Shown: piece by piece, positions 19,000-28,408 of the stretch
How positions within the stretch are numbered: position 1 is the first letter of the stretch
Layout of the letters: each line of letters opens with the position of its first letter
NCBI GenBank assembly: GCA_046349915.1
Contig: JAXMBL010000003.1
Location: forward strand, 1,798,001 to 1,862,000
Direction: 5' to 3'
Source of the DNA: CAIXSC01 sp046349915
GTDB lineage: Bacteria > Planctomycetota > Planctomycetia > Pirellulales > Pirellulaceae
DNA: 64,000 nucleotides
Translations under genes and position numbers: made by a program
The notes under the pieces: model-generated
The model's database searches: none
Told to the model about the DNA's origin: nothing
The model's input: only the letters and a program-made list of their open reading frames with translations

Positions 19000-19746
19000 T
19001 CACCAGAGACGTTGCTGGGACGCGAGATAGTTGGAGACGGCGAGATAGCCGAAAAGAAAACCGAGATAGTTTTGTTTCCAAACGACAAACGCCAGCGTCG
19101 CGACCGCCACCGCGACCAAGATCGAAAGTTGAATCGACTGTTGAGACCCGCGCCAAGGATCGCGAGCGATCAACAAGGAACGAGCGATTTGTCCACCGTC
19201 CAAGGGCATCACCGGGACAAGGTTGATGATGCCCCACAACAGATTCACCCACAGAAGCTCCGTCGCGACCAACATGAGTCGTGGGTTTTCCAAGACAGCG
19301 ATGGGGACGAGTAACTTGGGAGGATTCCAGAGAATCTTGCCTCCCGCAAGAAGCGTGGCGATGACAACAACGCCCGCCAAAAGAAATCCAGCGCCCGGGC
19401 CCGCGGCCGAGATGATTACTTGGCTGAGCCAACCACGAGGCCCTCCGCCGCCCACGAGTTTGCTGCGCGCCCAACCTCCGCCATCGCTGATTGCCAAGCC
19501 TCCCATCGCGTACAGCACGATGCGAGGTCGCTCGCCATAGCGGATCATGGCGAGCGCGTGTCCGAATTCGTGAATCAGAATCGAGACAAAGCACACGAAG
19601 ACCCAGGCGACAAGCGCAAAGGCTTCACCGCCATGCGATGCCATGAGCATCGTAAACAGCCAGAAGAACGGATGGACCCGCACGGGAACCGAACCGAGTC
19701 GAAAACGAAGGTCGTACGCGGTAGGGGCTGGTTCGCCGATTAGCAC
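19000..19746 (-). CDS. site-2 protease family (M50) membrane metalloprotease
   Basis: 248 residues with about six membrane spans. The zinc-binding HEFGH motif is at residues 59-63 (ILIHEFGHALAM), and the third ligand is Asp183 in VPVMPLDGGQIARS; both are required in intramembrane M50 proteases. No PDZ or CBS domain is present, so it belongs to the small SpoIVFB-like group. Substrates are unknown; relatives release membrane-tethered regulators. GTG start at 19746, 122 bp after the start of lpxB would allow on the same strand, so it may be separately or jointly transcribed with genes upstream. Confidence 0.92.
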   Translation of the reverse strand: MLIGEPAPTAYDLRFRLGSVPVRVHPFFWLFTMLMASHGGEAFALVAWVFVCFVSILIHEFGHALAMIRYGERPRIVLYAMGGLAISDGGGWARSKLVGGGGPRGWLSQVIISAAGPGAGFLLAGVVVIATLLAGGKILWNPPKLLVPIAVLENPRLMLVATELLWVNLLWGIINLVPVMPLDGGQIARSLLIARDPWRGSQQSIQLSILVAVAVATLAFVVWKQNYLGFLFGYLAVSNYLASQQRLW

Positions 19747-19868
19747 AAGTCAACTCGATGAAGTGGGCCAAGTTCAAGTGATTGACTACTCGCCCCGCAC
19801 GCTCGTTCTTGGCTTTTGCAAGCGGTGCGGCCTGGAACGAGACCTGAGATGATGGGCCTGCCACGGGC

Positions 19869-21095
19869 TCAGGCAGCGCGACGTGGAACCGACGCTTCTC
19901 GTCCCAACACCTTCAAAATGTACTCGGCCGCCGCTCCCGATGCACCGGGGTGGCCAAAGCGAGCACGTAGATCACGCAACCACTCCACGCGTCGAGTCAC
20001 GCCTCCTTCGCCCGCGAGCCAGCGACGCACCCAGTGCACAATGCGGTTCGAGCAGTCGTCGCCCGTCAGATACTCGGGGAACGGCGCCTCGATCGCATCC
20101 GCCGCGTCGGGGTCGTACACCGGCGCCCACCCCTCGCGAAATCGTTCCTTCACTGCCAGTAAATTCACCAGCGTGATGAAGTTGGTCTTTCGCAGGAAGT
20201 GCTGCATGATCATGCCGAAGCGAGTCGTCTGGTAGAAAATCACCGTTGGCTTGGCGTGATACATCAATTCCAGCGACACCGATCCCGAACAGGCTACGCA
20301 GCACGTGGCCAAGTGAATCACTTCTTGAGTGCGTTCGACATGCCATTCGACTCGCGGTCGCTCCGCGTCCGGAAGTTGTTCGAAAATCTCGCGCGCCAAC
20401 GCCGCATGTCGAGGGCTGTAGCTGGCCACGGCGAACCGGAGCTCCGGTTGTTCGCCTTGCAGAGTGCGCGCGACCTTCAGCAACGTCGGCAAGTGCGACT
20501 TCACCTCCTGGGTGCGCGAACCTGGCAGAAGAGCCACTACTCGGCCCGGTATCTTGCGTTGCGACTCAAGAAACGCGTCATCCAGCGTCTGGTTGGCCAA
20601 TTGGTCGAAGTACGGATGTCCGACAAAGGTCGCACGGCAGTTCCGCTGCTCCAACCACTCCACCTCGAACGGCAACTTGCAGATGGCATGATCGACGAAT
20701 CGGCGCATCTTGCTTACTCGCCAAGACGCCCAGGCCCACAGTTGAGGCGTCCCGTAGTAGATCACGGGGATGCCGTGGGCCTTGGCTCGACGAGCAATCC
20801 ACCAGTTGAACCCCGGGTAGTCAATCAAGACCACGGCGTCGGGACGCTGCTCGCGAAAGTAGCGATTGGCCTGCAACAACAGCCCAAGGAACTTATGGAG
20901 ATTGGCGATCGCGAGCGCGAAAGCCATGATGGCCAACTGCGTCAGGTCCGTATGGAGCTGGCAACCCGCCGCCGCCATCTTCGGACCTCCGAAGCCCACC
21001 GCCTCCAACTCGGGACACCGCGCTCGCAGCTCCCGAATCAGGTTCGCGCCGTGTAAGTCGCCACTCGGTTCACCCACAGAAAGAAAGATTCTCAT
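19869..21095 (-). CDS. lpxB: lipid-A-disaccharide synthase
   Basis: Glycosyltransferase family 19 enzyme that joins UDP-2,3-diacylglucosamine and lipid X to lipid A disaccharide, acting at the inner membrane. 408 residues, normal length. The N-terminus FLSVGEPSGDLHGANLIREL and the stretches VLIDYPGFNWWIARRAK, LLPGSRTQEVKSHLPTLLK and SGSVSLELMYHAKPTVIFYQ are all family signatures. It implies an LPS-type outer membrane. No other lpx gene is nearby. Confidence 0.96.
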   Translation of the reverse strand: MRIFLSVGEPSGDLHGANLIRELRARCPELEAVGFGGPKMAAAGCQLHTDLTQLAIMAFALAIANLHKFLGLLLQANRYFREQRPDAVVLIDYPGFNWWIARRAKAHGIPVIYYGTPQLWAWASWRVSKMRRFVDHAICKLPFEVEWLEQRNCRATFVGHPYFDQLANQTLDDAFLESQRKIPGRVVALLPGSRTQEVKSHLPTLLKVARTLQGEQPELRFAVASYSPRHAALAREIFEQLPDAERPRVEWHVERTQEVIHLATCCVACSGSVSLELMYHAKPTVIFYQTTRFGMIMQHFLRKTNFITLVNLLAVKERFREGWAPVYDPDAADAIEAPFPEYLTGDDCSNRIVHWVRRWLAGEGGVTRRVEWLRDLRARFGHPGASGAAAEYILKVLGREASVPRRAA

Positions 21096-21427
21096 AAACG
21101 GCGATTATGTCCGAAATCGTCGTTTTGTCGGAAGAGCAATTGGCGGCGAACCTCGGCGTGAACCGCCCTGTCGCCTCCTTCACCGCACTCCACCCAGGCG
21201 AGAAACCGTTCCTTGGTTGGACAGCGCCAGGTTCGCCGAAATCACGGATGTCAGACACAGAAGTCGGTCGACCACGGATAACACCGATGACACGGATGAG
21301 ATTCGTCTTTTCGATGTTCGCTCACGGAGCGATCCATGCCGTCGCCGCCGATCGCACAGTCAGTTTTAAGTACTCATCCTGTAACCGGTTATAGTTGACT
21401 CAAGCGGATAAACCTGGCGCTGTCCAA
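21096..21427. other. intergenic, 332 bp, with a short degenerate repeat
   Basis: No gene is supported. 21271-21300 holds about three 10-bp units of the ACACGGATGA type; frames through it read as repetitive Thr/Asp. A TAACCGGTTA palindrome lies near 21380. Confidence 0.4.
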
Positions 21428-22669
21428 TTAGGCCCCACGCAGCCAACGCATTCCCAACAGCAAGGGGCCCATGATCGCGACGCAGATGGCCACCACGATC
21501 GGGATCAACCAGCCCATGGAAAAGAGGCCGACGAGCGAGTCATTCCAGAGTTTCCCCCAGCGTACGATGAGCAAACCTGTCGCCAAGCAAAGGTAGGGAC
21601 CAAAGGCGATGTCGCGGCGTCGAGTGAGCAGCCATTGGCCTACCGCGATGAAGACGGCGGCAAACGGCGCCAAGAAAAAGGCAATCACCGTGGCCTGCCA
21701 TCCCAAAAACGATCCGACCATGGCCATCAGCGTAACATCGCCGAATCCCATGGCCTCCTCGCCCAGGATAATGCCAAACACCAAGCGAAAGCCCCAGACC
21801 AACGTCCCACCCGCGGCCATCCCCACCAGCGACGTCAGCAGGCTGCGCCACCAAGGTCCTCCCAGCCACCAGCCCGCAAGAATCCCCAGGGAACCCGCGA
21901 GCGCCAGGGCCGCCATGGGGCCGCACCAACCGCTGCGCCACATGCCGACGCAAAAGTAGCGACATCCCTTGATCAACCCACGACGACCGATCCACCGCTT
22001 CGGGATCAGCGCATAACACCAAGTGGCAAAACAGGCGACGCCAATCGCCAAGCCTTTCACTCCATCCAAGTCTTCCGTCCAAGGATTAGGTGACGTGAGA
22101 CGCAACGAAGAAGCAACGACCTCCTGAGTTCCCTCAATACGAGTCCAAACCGGCAAGCCGCCTACCGGCAGTGCGGTGGAAATGACCAATCCCGCCAACG
22201 TGCCGGGCAAGGTGATCGCATCCGGAATCGTTTGCTCGTCGAAGTCGATAAACGTGGCGATCGTCATCAGCGTAATCAGCACCGCGTGACCAAAAAACTG
22301 CGCCAAGTACACTTCCACCTCCGGCGCGGGCGACGAACTCCTGACCGGCAACAGTCCCCCACCCAACTCGTGGAAATAGAGTGCGACGAGTCCCGCGGGG
22401 AACACGATTTCAATCACGAGCGGTCGCAGCCAGAATCCCGGCCCCCACACTCCGACTTCTCGCCGCAACGACAGCCAACCAACGATCGGCAGACGATCGA
22501 ACCAGCGTCGAGCAGGCGCTTCTTCCGCTGGCGACGACCAAGGACCGATGAGACGCGGTTCATACGCCAAACGGTAGATGCCGCGATTGACTTGGCCAGC
22601 GATCACCGCTCCCAGGATGAACAGCCAGACCGCTTGTGTCGTCGACGAAAAACTCAGCCAGACGTCCAC
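21428..22669 (-). CDS. prepilin peptidase (A24 family), Cys-less type
   Basis: Membrane aspartic protease that cleaves type IV prepilin or pseudopilin leaders; 413 residues, about eight spans. The first catalytic Asp lies in FIDFDEQTIPDAITLPG and the second in GFGDVTLMAMVGSFLGW. The N-terminal cytoplasmic loop keeps the RLPIVGWLSLR pattern but lacks the two CxxC pairs. The loop between the first catalytic segments is longer than usual, reaching the TSPNPWTEDLDG stretch. GTG at 22669, with GGAGG nine bases upstream, overlaps the end of aroK by 16 bp. A longer reading from 22903 lies inside aroK and is spurious. Confidence 0.88.
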   Translation of the reverse strand: MDVWLSFSSTTQAVWLFILGAVIAGQVNRGIYRLAYEPRLIGPWSSPAEEAPARRWFDRLPIVGWLSLRREVGVWGPGFWLRPLVIEIVFPAGLVALYFHELGGGLLPVRSSSPAPEVEVYLAQFFGHAVLITLMTIATFIDFDEQTIPDAITLPGTLAGLVISTALPVGGLPVWTRIEGTQEVVASSLRLTSPNPWTEDLDGVKGLAIGVACFATWCYALIPKRWIGRRGLIKGCRYFCVGMWRSGWCGPMAALALAGSLGILAGWWLGGPWWRSLLTSLVGMAAGGTLVWGFRLVFGIILGEEAMGFGDVTLMAMVGSFLGWQATVIAFFLAPFAAVFIAVGQWLLTRRRDIAFGPYLCLATGLLIVRWGKLWNDSLVGLFSMGWLIPIVVAICVAIMGPLLLGMRWLRGA

Positions 22670-23190
22670 CGCGCGTCCTCCTCGGCTTGCCAACGAGCAA
22701 TTCGTTCCGCGACTTCGGCCGCGGACACATCCGCCGTCTCCACAATCAAGTCCGCGCACTGTCGATAGAATGGTTCGCGCGCGCTCAGTAGTTGCTCGAC
22801 TTCCGCCAACCCTCCGCTCGTCGTCAGGTTCGGACGACGACCGCCCGTGGTTGGGTCGCGCGAAATCCTCGCCCACAATTCGGCGGCGGGGGCTCGCAGC
22901 CAAACCACTCGGCCCCCGCGCAGAACCTCGCGGTTTCGTTCACGCAACACCACGCCTCCGCCGAGCGAAATCACGGAGGGTCCTTGGGCGGCGAGTTGAT
23001 CGAGCACCGAGGATTCGAGGTCGCGAAACGCTAACTCGCCGTCCGCCGCGAAGATCTTGGCGATCGACCGACCCGCGGTCTGCTCCAAACGCTCGTCGGC
23101 GTCCACGACCGGCCAACCCAAACGCGCGGCCAGCAAGCGAGCAACGGTCGTCTTGCCCGTGCCGCGATAACCGATCAAGTAGATGTTCAT
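22654..23190 (-). CDS. aroK: shikimate kinase
   Basis: Phosphorylates shikimate at O3, fifth step of the chorismate pathway; cytosolic, 178 residues. The P-loop GYRGTGKTT is at residues 7-15. The shikimate-binding Asp lies in VVDADERLE, the conserved FR in GELAFRDLES, the GGG in ISLGGGVVLRERN, and the lid arginine in RISRDPTTGGRRPNL. It starts 13 bp after the end of aroDE and overlaps the prepilin peptidase gene, so the three are one operon. Confidence 0.96.
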   Translation of the reverse strand: MNIYLIGYRGTGKTTVARLLAARLGWPVVDADERLEQTAGRSIAKIFAADGELAFRDLESSVLDQLAAQGPSVISLGGGVVLRERNREVLRGGRVVWLRAPAAELWARISRDPTTGGRRPNLTTSGGLAEVEQLLSAREPFYRQCADLIVETADVSAAEVAERIARWQAEEDARWTSG

Positions 23191-23203
23191 GCGGCGATAT
23201 CCA

Positions 23204-24688
23204 TCAACTGCGCACCGCGGCGATGGCCCGCATGACTTGATCCCGCATCACATCCGTCGGCGCCTTGCGGCCCGTAAAGACTTCGAATTGTCGAGCCGCT
23301 TGACCGACAAACATGTCGACTCCCGTGATCACCGCGCAGCCCGCTTCACGAGCCTGTTTGATCAGGAGAGTTTGCTCGGGATTGTAAATCGTATCGAAGA
23401 CGACAAGATTGCCTCGCAAGCCACGTTTCTCAAAAGGCGTTTCGTCCACTTGGGGGTGCATTCCCACCGAAGTGCAGTTCACGAGCAAGTCGTACGCTTG
23501 CGAATGCCGATCATTCCATTCGATCGGGTTGGCCTTAAAGCGTCGAGCCAATTCCTCGGCTCGCGAAAGCGTGCGGTTGGCGATGGTCACTTCGGCGCCC
23601 GCCGCTCGCAGGCCGTGAACAATGGCTCGAGCAACTCCGCCCGCGCCCAAGATCAAGGTTTTCACTCCGTGAAGCGGCTCGGCTTGGTCTTCCTTGCCCA
23701 TCGTACGAATGATGCTCGCCAGCGCCGCCGCGCAATCGGTGTTCGATCCAATCGCGGTCGGGCCCGCCATGTCAATGGTGTTCACCGCGCCAATCGCCTC
23801 CGAAGCCTCGTCGGTCTGCGACAAATACCTCAACACTTCTTCCTTGTGAGGAATCGTGACGCTCAAGCCCTTCACGCCTAACTCGCGGCAGTTCGCCAAA
23901 AACGAGGGGAGCTCCTCGCGCGATACGCGGAATGGGACATAGACCTTATTGAGATTCATCCGAGCAAAGCCGGCGTTGTGCACGCGTGGGCTCAAACTGT
24001 GAGCCACCGGGTCGGCCATCACGCCATAGACCTCCGTGTCGGCGTTGATTTGGTGAGCACGATAGAGGTCGCGCATATCCTTAAAGGCTAACTGACCCGG
24101 AGCGAGTGCTCGATCGGCGTGAAACGTGGCGAAGCTGAATGGCGAGCCAAACTTGAGGCACAACACTCGCGTGGGCATGCCCACTTCGCCCATGCACAAT
24201 CCAATCGTGGGAATCGTCGACTCCTTGACCAGTCGCATCATGCGCAGGTTGTCGTACTGGCTATGGGCCATCGTCGCCAGCTTGACGATATCGGCATCCA
24301 GCGAGGCGAGTCGCTGATGGATTTCCTTCAGGTTCTCAGGAGTCTCGCGGAAGTTGTGGTAGCTGACGATGCGTTTGGTCTTCCCATAGCGAGGAATGCT
24401 CGCCGCCACGTCGTCCTCGAGATCCACATAGTCGACGCCTTCCACGATGGCGGAACGCAAGAGGATTTGTCGCTCGGCCTCCGACTTGGCCCACTTGCCT
24501 CCATCCGCCTCGCGACGACACGTGAACACGACGGGACACGGTCGGTCGGTCAACAGCCTTTTCAGATTGACGGGACGAACAATCCAGTCGACGCGCAGTT
24601 CGACCAATTGACTCCCCTGCTCCGCCAGATGCTTGTGCTCCGCGATCATCTGCCGATGTCGGCCCCGTCCAATACTGACGCAAATCAT
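23204..24688 (-). CDS. aroDE: fused 3-dehydroquinate dehydratase / shikimate dehydrogenase
   Basis: Bifunctional enzyme for steps three and four of the shikimate pathway, 494 residues. Residues 1-215 are type I dehydroquinase: ELRVD at 30-34, TCRREADGG, His111 in SYHNF and the Schiff-base Lys136 in DIVKLATMA. Residues 219-494 are shikimate dehydrogenase: YGVMADPVAHSLSP, catalytic Lys282 in VTIPHKEE, Asp318 in NTDCA and the nucleotide-binding GAGGVARA. The domain order matches plant DHQ-SDH proteins. aroK follows after 13 bp. Confidence 0.95.
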   Translation of the reverse strand: MICVSIGRGRHRQMIAEHKHLAEQGSQLVELRVDWIVRPVNLKRLLTDRPCPVVFTCRREADGGKWAKSEAERQILLRSAIVEGVDYVDLEDDVAASIPRYGKTKRIVSYHNFRETPENLKEIHQRLASLDADIVKLATMAHSQYDNLRMMRLVKESTIPTIGLCMGEVGMPTRVLCLKFGSPFSFATFHADRALAPGQLAFKDMRDLYRAHQINADTEVYGVMADPVAHSLSPRVHNAGFARMNLNKVYVPFRVSREELPSFLANCRELGVKGLSVTIPHKEEVLRYLSQTDEASEAIGAVNTIDMAGPTAIGSNTDCAAALASIIRTMGKEDQAEPLHGVKTLILGAGGVARAIVHGLRAAGAEVTIANRTLSRAEELARRFKANPIEWNDRHSQAYDLLVNCTSVGMHPQVDETPFEKRGLRGNLVVFDTIYNPEQTLLIKQAREAGCAVITGVDMFVGQAARQFEVFTGRKAPTDVMRDQVMRAIAAVRS

Positions 24689-24718
24689 GAGCTATTGCCG
24701 CCTATCTCGCGCTAAACT

Positions 24719-26917
24719 TTAGGTTCGCTTGAAGTGCTTATCGAGTTCATCCAAGGTAAAGACCAGCGCCGTCGGCCGTCCGTGCGGACAGTGATGCGTG
24801 TCGCGGAACATGTGTCGCTGTCGCAACAACGCCTCCACCTCGTCGCTCGTCAATCGATCCCCCGCCTTGACCGCCGCTTTACACGACATCATGTGCAGCA
24901 GTTCGTCGACCAGATCGCGCGGCTCGGGGGACTTCGCACCAGTCACCAACAAATCGACCACCTGCCGAAAAAGTTCGCCTACCGCCGTCCGTCCCAACAA
25001 GGCCGGATAACTGGTCACCAATACGGTATCGCCGCCAAACGGCTCGATCTCGAGTCCCAACCGCTTTAACGTATCGCAGGCATCCAACGCCGCGGCACAT
25101 TCGGCTGGCAACAAGTTCACCGGTTCGGGCACCAGCAACCGCTGAGCCTCCAGTTTGTCTGCCAGCACCTTCTCTCGCAACTGTTCGTACAAGATCCGTT
25201 CATGCAAGGCGTGCTGGTCGATGACGATCATGCCATCGTCGACTTCCGTCACCAAATAACGGTTCAGCAACTGAACGCCGCGAGACGCCGCCGCCGAGGC
25301 GCCTGACGACATGGGGGGAGGCGGCATGGAGAGAGGCGAGGAACTGCCCGCTCTTCCCGCCCCGTCCGCGTGGAGCGGTAAATGCGGAGTGGGAATCGAG
25401 CCCTGCCGTGGCGAATTCGCCCAGGGGTCGGCAGTTCGCCCACCCCAAGTGGCGGCGGCGTCCGTACTGACGCTCGTTTGGGCGCAAGTAAGGACGCTTG
25501 CATTGGCCGCGGGCGCCTCCCAGACTGTCGAACCTTGTCCGTCGGCCGTTGTCACAACCTCCGAGTCGTGGCCTTTGGCCCACGCCACCACTCGGTCTCG
25601 ATGAGCCGCGGATCGAGCCGAATCGAACAGCGATGGCGTCGCGGGTGCGGGAGTCTTCAATCGCCAGGGACGATTTTCACCGGCATCCTGACGCGACTCG
25701 AATTCCGTCGACGGTTGGGGCAAGGAAGTACTCTGGAGGGGTGACGGCGGCAAATGGACCGCGCCATCGTTCTCGTCGCCCAATGCTTCGATTTGAACCC
25801 GGCCTTCGTGATGCACCGTCGCTGTGGACGTGGGCGAGGGCGTGGCTGGGGCGCCCTGTCGAGTCACGCCAAACGCCGCCGAGCCCGACTTGCCTACCGC
25901 CTCGCCTGGCCCCACTCGCGGCGTCAAATCGGTCGTCAAGAATTTGGTTCGTATCGCCCCGAGCAGATGGCTATACAAACGACTCGAATCCTGAAATCGG
26001 ACCTCCATTTTTTGCGGATGCACATTGACATCCACCAAGTCCGCGGGCATGTCCAGACGCAAGAATGCAATGGGAAAACGCCCTGTCAGAATGAGTCCGC
26101 GATAAGCTTCGCTGAGCGCGTGCTGCAACGAGCGGTCCCGAATGCAGCGTCCGTTCAGGAACAGGTACTGCATCCGATTGTTGCCGCGATTGAAATTGGG
26201 ATCGGCGACATAGCCGCTCAATCGCACGGCCCCATCCCCGCCAGAGACCGCGATCAAGGCGGCGCCCAACTCCACCCCAAACAAAGCCCCAATTCGCTCG
26301 GGCCAATGGGACGTAGGCGCCAGATCGTAAACCACGCGATCATTGTTGCGCAACACAAAGTGTCGATCCGGGTAAGCCACGGCAATGCGAGTGAAGGCCT
26401 CTGTTGCGTGCGCGATCTCGGTCGCGGGCGTCTTCATGAACTTGCGACGCACAGGAGTGTTGAAAAAGAGATCGCGCACTTCGATGGTCGTGCCTACGCC
26501 GCAACCGCACGGTTCCACCGGTCCAATCTGACCGCCCACCACTTCCATTTGCGAACCCGCCAACGCCTCCGCCGGTCGACTCGCAATACGAAATCGACTG
26601 ACTTCGGAGATCGAGGCCAAGGCCTCGCCGCGAAAGCCGAGCGTGGCGACCTGAAAGAGATCGTCCGCATCCTGAATCTTGCTGGTCGCGTGGCTCGCCA
26701 CCGCCAACAAGAGTTGTTCGGCGTTAATGCCGCAACCGTTGTCGGCAACGCGAATGAGCTCGCAGCCCGCTTGGCCCAAGGTCACTTCGATTCGCGTCGC
26801 GCCGGAATCGACGGAGTTCTCGACCAATTCCTTGACCACGCTCGCCGGCCGCTCAATCACCTCGCCGGCCGCGATCTTGTTGATGACACTCGGAGGAAGC
26901 TGACGAATCACAGGCAT
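24719..26917 (-). CDS. mutL: DNA mismatch repair protein MutL, endonuclease type
   Basis: 732 residues. The GHKL ATPase lies in the N-terminus (IAAGEVIERPASVVKELVEN, NGCGI, GFRGEALASI). A long Pro/Ser/Thr-rich linker spans about residues 340-540. The C-terminal dimerisation domain carries DQHALHERILYE, which fits the DQHA(X)2E(X)4E endonuclease metal site, and later CPHGRPT. This makes it a nicking MutL, as in bacteria without MutH. ATG at 26917 is preferred (GAGG ten bases upstream); TTG at 26965 would overlap the regulator stop. Probably in one transcript with the upstream two-component genes. Confidence 0.95.
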   Translation of the reverse strand: MPVIRQLPPSVINKIAAGEVIERPASVVKELVENSVDSGATRIEVTLGQAGCELIRVADNGCGINAEQLLLAVASHATSKIQDADDLFQVATLGFRGEALASISEVSRFRIASRPAEALAGSQMEVVGGQIGPVEPCGCGVGTTIEVRDLFFNTPVRRKFMKTPATEIAHATEAFTRIAVAYPDRHFVLRNNDRVVYDLAPTSHWPERIGALFGVELGAALIAVSGGDGAVRLSGYVADPNFNRGNNRMQYLFLNGRCIRDRSLQHALSEAYRGLILTGRFPIAFLRLDMPADLVDVNVHPQKMEVRFQDSSRLYSHLLGAIRTKFLTTDLTPRVGPGEAVGKSGSAAFGVTRQGAPATPSPTSTATVHHEGRVQIEALGDENDGAVHLPPSPLQSTSLPQPSTEFESRQDAGENRPWRLKTPAPATPSLFDSARSAAHRDRVVAWAKGHDSEVVTTADGQGSTVWEAPAANASVLTCAQTSVSTDAAATWGGRTADPWANSPRQGSIPTPHLPLHADGAGRAGSSSPLSMPPPPMSSGASAAASRGVQLLNRYLVTEVDDGMIVIDQHALHERILYEQLREKVLADKLEAQRLLVPEPVNLLPAECAAALDACDTLKRLGLEIEPFGGDTVLVTSYPALLGRTAVGELFRQVVDLLVTGAKSPEPRDLVDELLHMMSCKAAVKAGDRLTSDEVEALLRQRHMFRDTHHCPHGRPTALVFTLDELDKHFKRT

Positions 26918-26961
26918 GACAGGACGAACCTCGGATCTGGAGGCGGCAACCGCGCCAAAGG

Positions 26962-28362
26962 TCAAAGCTTGTACTTCTCGAGCTTCCGGTAGAGCGTCCT
27001 AGCTCCAATATCGAGAACGCGTGCCGCTTCTTCGCGGTTTCCGCTAGTCAGTTTCAAGGTCTCCTCGATCGCATATCGCTCGAAATCTTCCATCGGGCGA
27101 CCGACGAGTCCGCTGAGTCCCGGGGGTGGCGCCGCTGGGGCCTCTTGCGTCTCGACTAGTTCGGGCGGGAGATCGTCGACATCCAACACGCCATCGGAGT
27201 CAAGCACGACCATGGTTTCGACCGCATTGCGCAACTGCCGGACGTTCCCTGGCCAAGCATAGGCGAACAACGCTCGCGAAACGGCCGGCGAAATGCCCTT
27301 CACCTGTTTGTGATGCCGGCGCGAAAACAACTTGCGAAAATGATCGACCAAGGGAACGATATCCTCGCGCCGCTCCCGCAATCCGGGCAAAAGCAAGGTG
27401 ACGACTTTCAAGCGAAAATACAGGTCGGCGCGGAACGTACCCTTCGCGACCGCATCCTCCAGGCTGCGATTCGTCGCGGACACGAGTCGCACGTTGACCT
27501 TGATCGGTTTGTTGTCTCCGACCCGCGTGATTTGATGCTCTTCCAGCACGCGGAGCAGTTTGATTTGCGTCGCCATCGGCATGTCGCCGACTTCATCCAG
27601 AAACAGCGTGCCGCCGTTCGCCCACTCAAACGCCCCCTCGCGATCCGATACCGCGTCCGTAAACGCCCCCTTCACATGTCCAAACAATTCGCTTTCCACC
27701 AGGTTCTCGGCGACTGCCGCGCAATTGAGCGCCTTGATCCGACGCCCTCGTCGCGGACTGTTGTGATGGATGGCCTGCGCGATCAACTCCTTGCCGGTGC
27801 CGCTTTCCCCGTAAATCAAGACCGTCGCGTCTGTCGGCGCTATCCGCTTCACTCGTTCAATCACCTGCTTCATGCGGTCACTGCCAAAGATGATCCCTTC
27901 AAATCCGAAAGTCTCGTCCAAGCGCTGATTAAGTTCGAGGTTGGCTCGCTTCAACCGCACCGCTTCCGCCGCTTTGTCCGTCACTGCTCGCAGACGATTC
28001 GGAGTGATCGGCTTCTCCAGGAAGTTGAACGCTCCCAGTTGCATCGCTTCCACCGCCTTTGGCACCGAAGCGTGCCCCGTCACCATAATGACCTCGCATT
28101 GAGGCAAAGCTTGGCGAGCTCGAGCCAGTACTTCCATGCCGTCGACATCGGGCATCACGAGGTCAGTCACCACGATGTCAAATACCTCGTGTTGCAGACG
28201 CTTCGCGCCCTCCTGACCCGAGGTCGCAACCTGACAAGAGTAGCCGACCTTTTCGAGGCTCTCCTGCATCGAATGCGCTAAGGCCTGATCGTTGTCTACG
28301 ATCAGCACCCGAATCGAGGGCGAAGGGGCGTCCTGAGGTGTTGCAGTCTGGTCTTCAGTCAT
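26962..28362 (-). CDS. NtrC-family sigma-54-dependent response regulator
   Basis: 466 residues. A receiver domain (1-125) has Asp67 in VTDLVMPDVDG. A AAA+ domain (about 155-385) has Walker A GESGTGKE (185-192), Walker B GTLFLDEVGD and the sigma-54 contact loop as GAFTDA (232-237) instead of GAFTGA. A Fis-type helix-turn-helix ends the protein (SGNREEAARVLDIGARTLYRKL). The kinase gene lies 46 bp upstream on the same strand, so the pair form a two-component system. Targets are unknown; the sigma-54 promoter upstream of glnB in this window is one candidate. Confidence 0.95.
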   Translation of the reverse strand: MTEDQTATPQDAPSPSIRVLIVDNDQALAHSMQESLEKVGYSCQVATSGQEGAKRLQHEVFDIVVTDLVMPDVDGMEVLARARQALPQCEVIMVTGHASVPKAVEAMQLGAFNFLEKPITPNRLRAVTDKAAEAVRLKRANLELNQRLDETFGFEGIIFGSDRMKQVIERVKRIAPTDATVLIYGESGTGKELIAQAIHHNSPRRGRRIKALNCAAVAENLVESELFGHVKGAFTDAVSDREGAFEWANGGTLFLDEVGDMPMATQIKLLRVLEEHQITRVGDNKPIKVNVRLVSATNRSLEDAVAKGTFRADLYFRLKVVTLLLPGLRERREDIVPLVDHFRKLFSRRHHKQVKGISPAVSRALFAYAWPGNVRQLRNAVETMVVLDSDGVLDVDDLPPELVETQEAPAAPPPGLSGLVGRPMEDFERYAIEETLKLTSGNREEAARVLDIGARTLYRKLEKYKL

Positions 28363-28408
28363 ACCCGAGGATCATACAAGAGGGGGGACGGGCGAGCCAA
28401 GTGGCCCG

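Noticed and set aside
20866..21369. ORF with a TDNTDDTDEIR stretch
   Set aside because: The sequence comes from a short DNA repeat of ACACGGATGA type and overlaps lpxB on the other strand.
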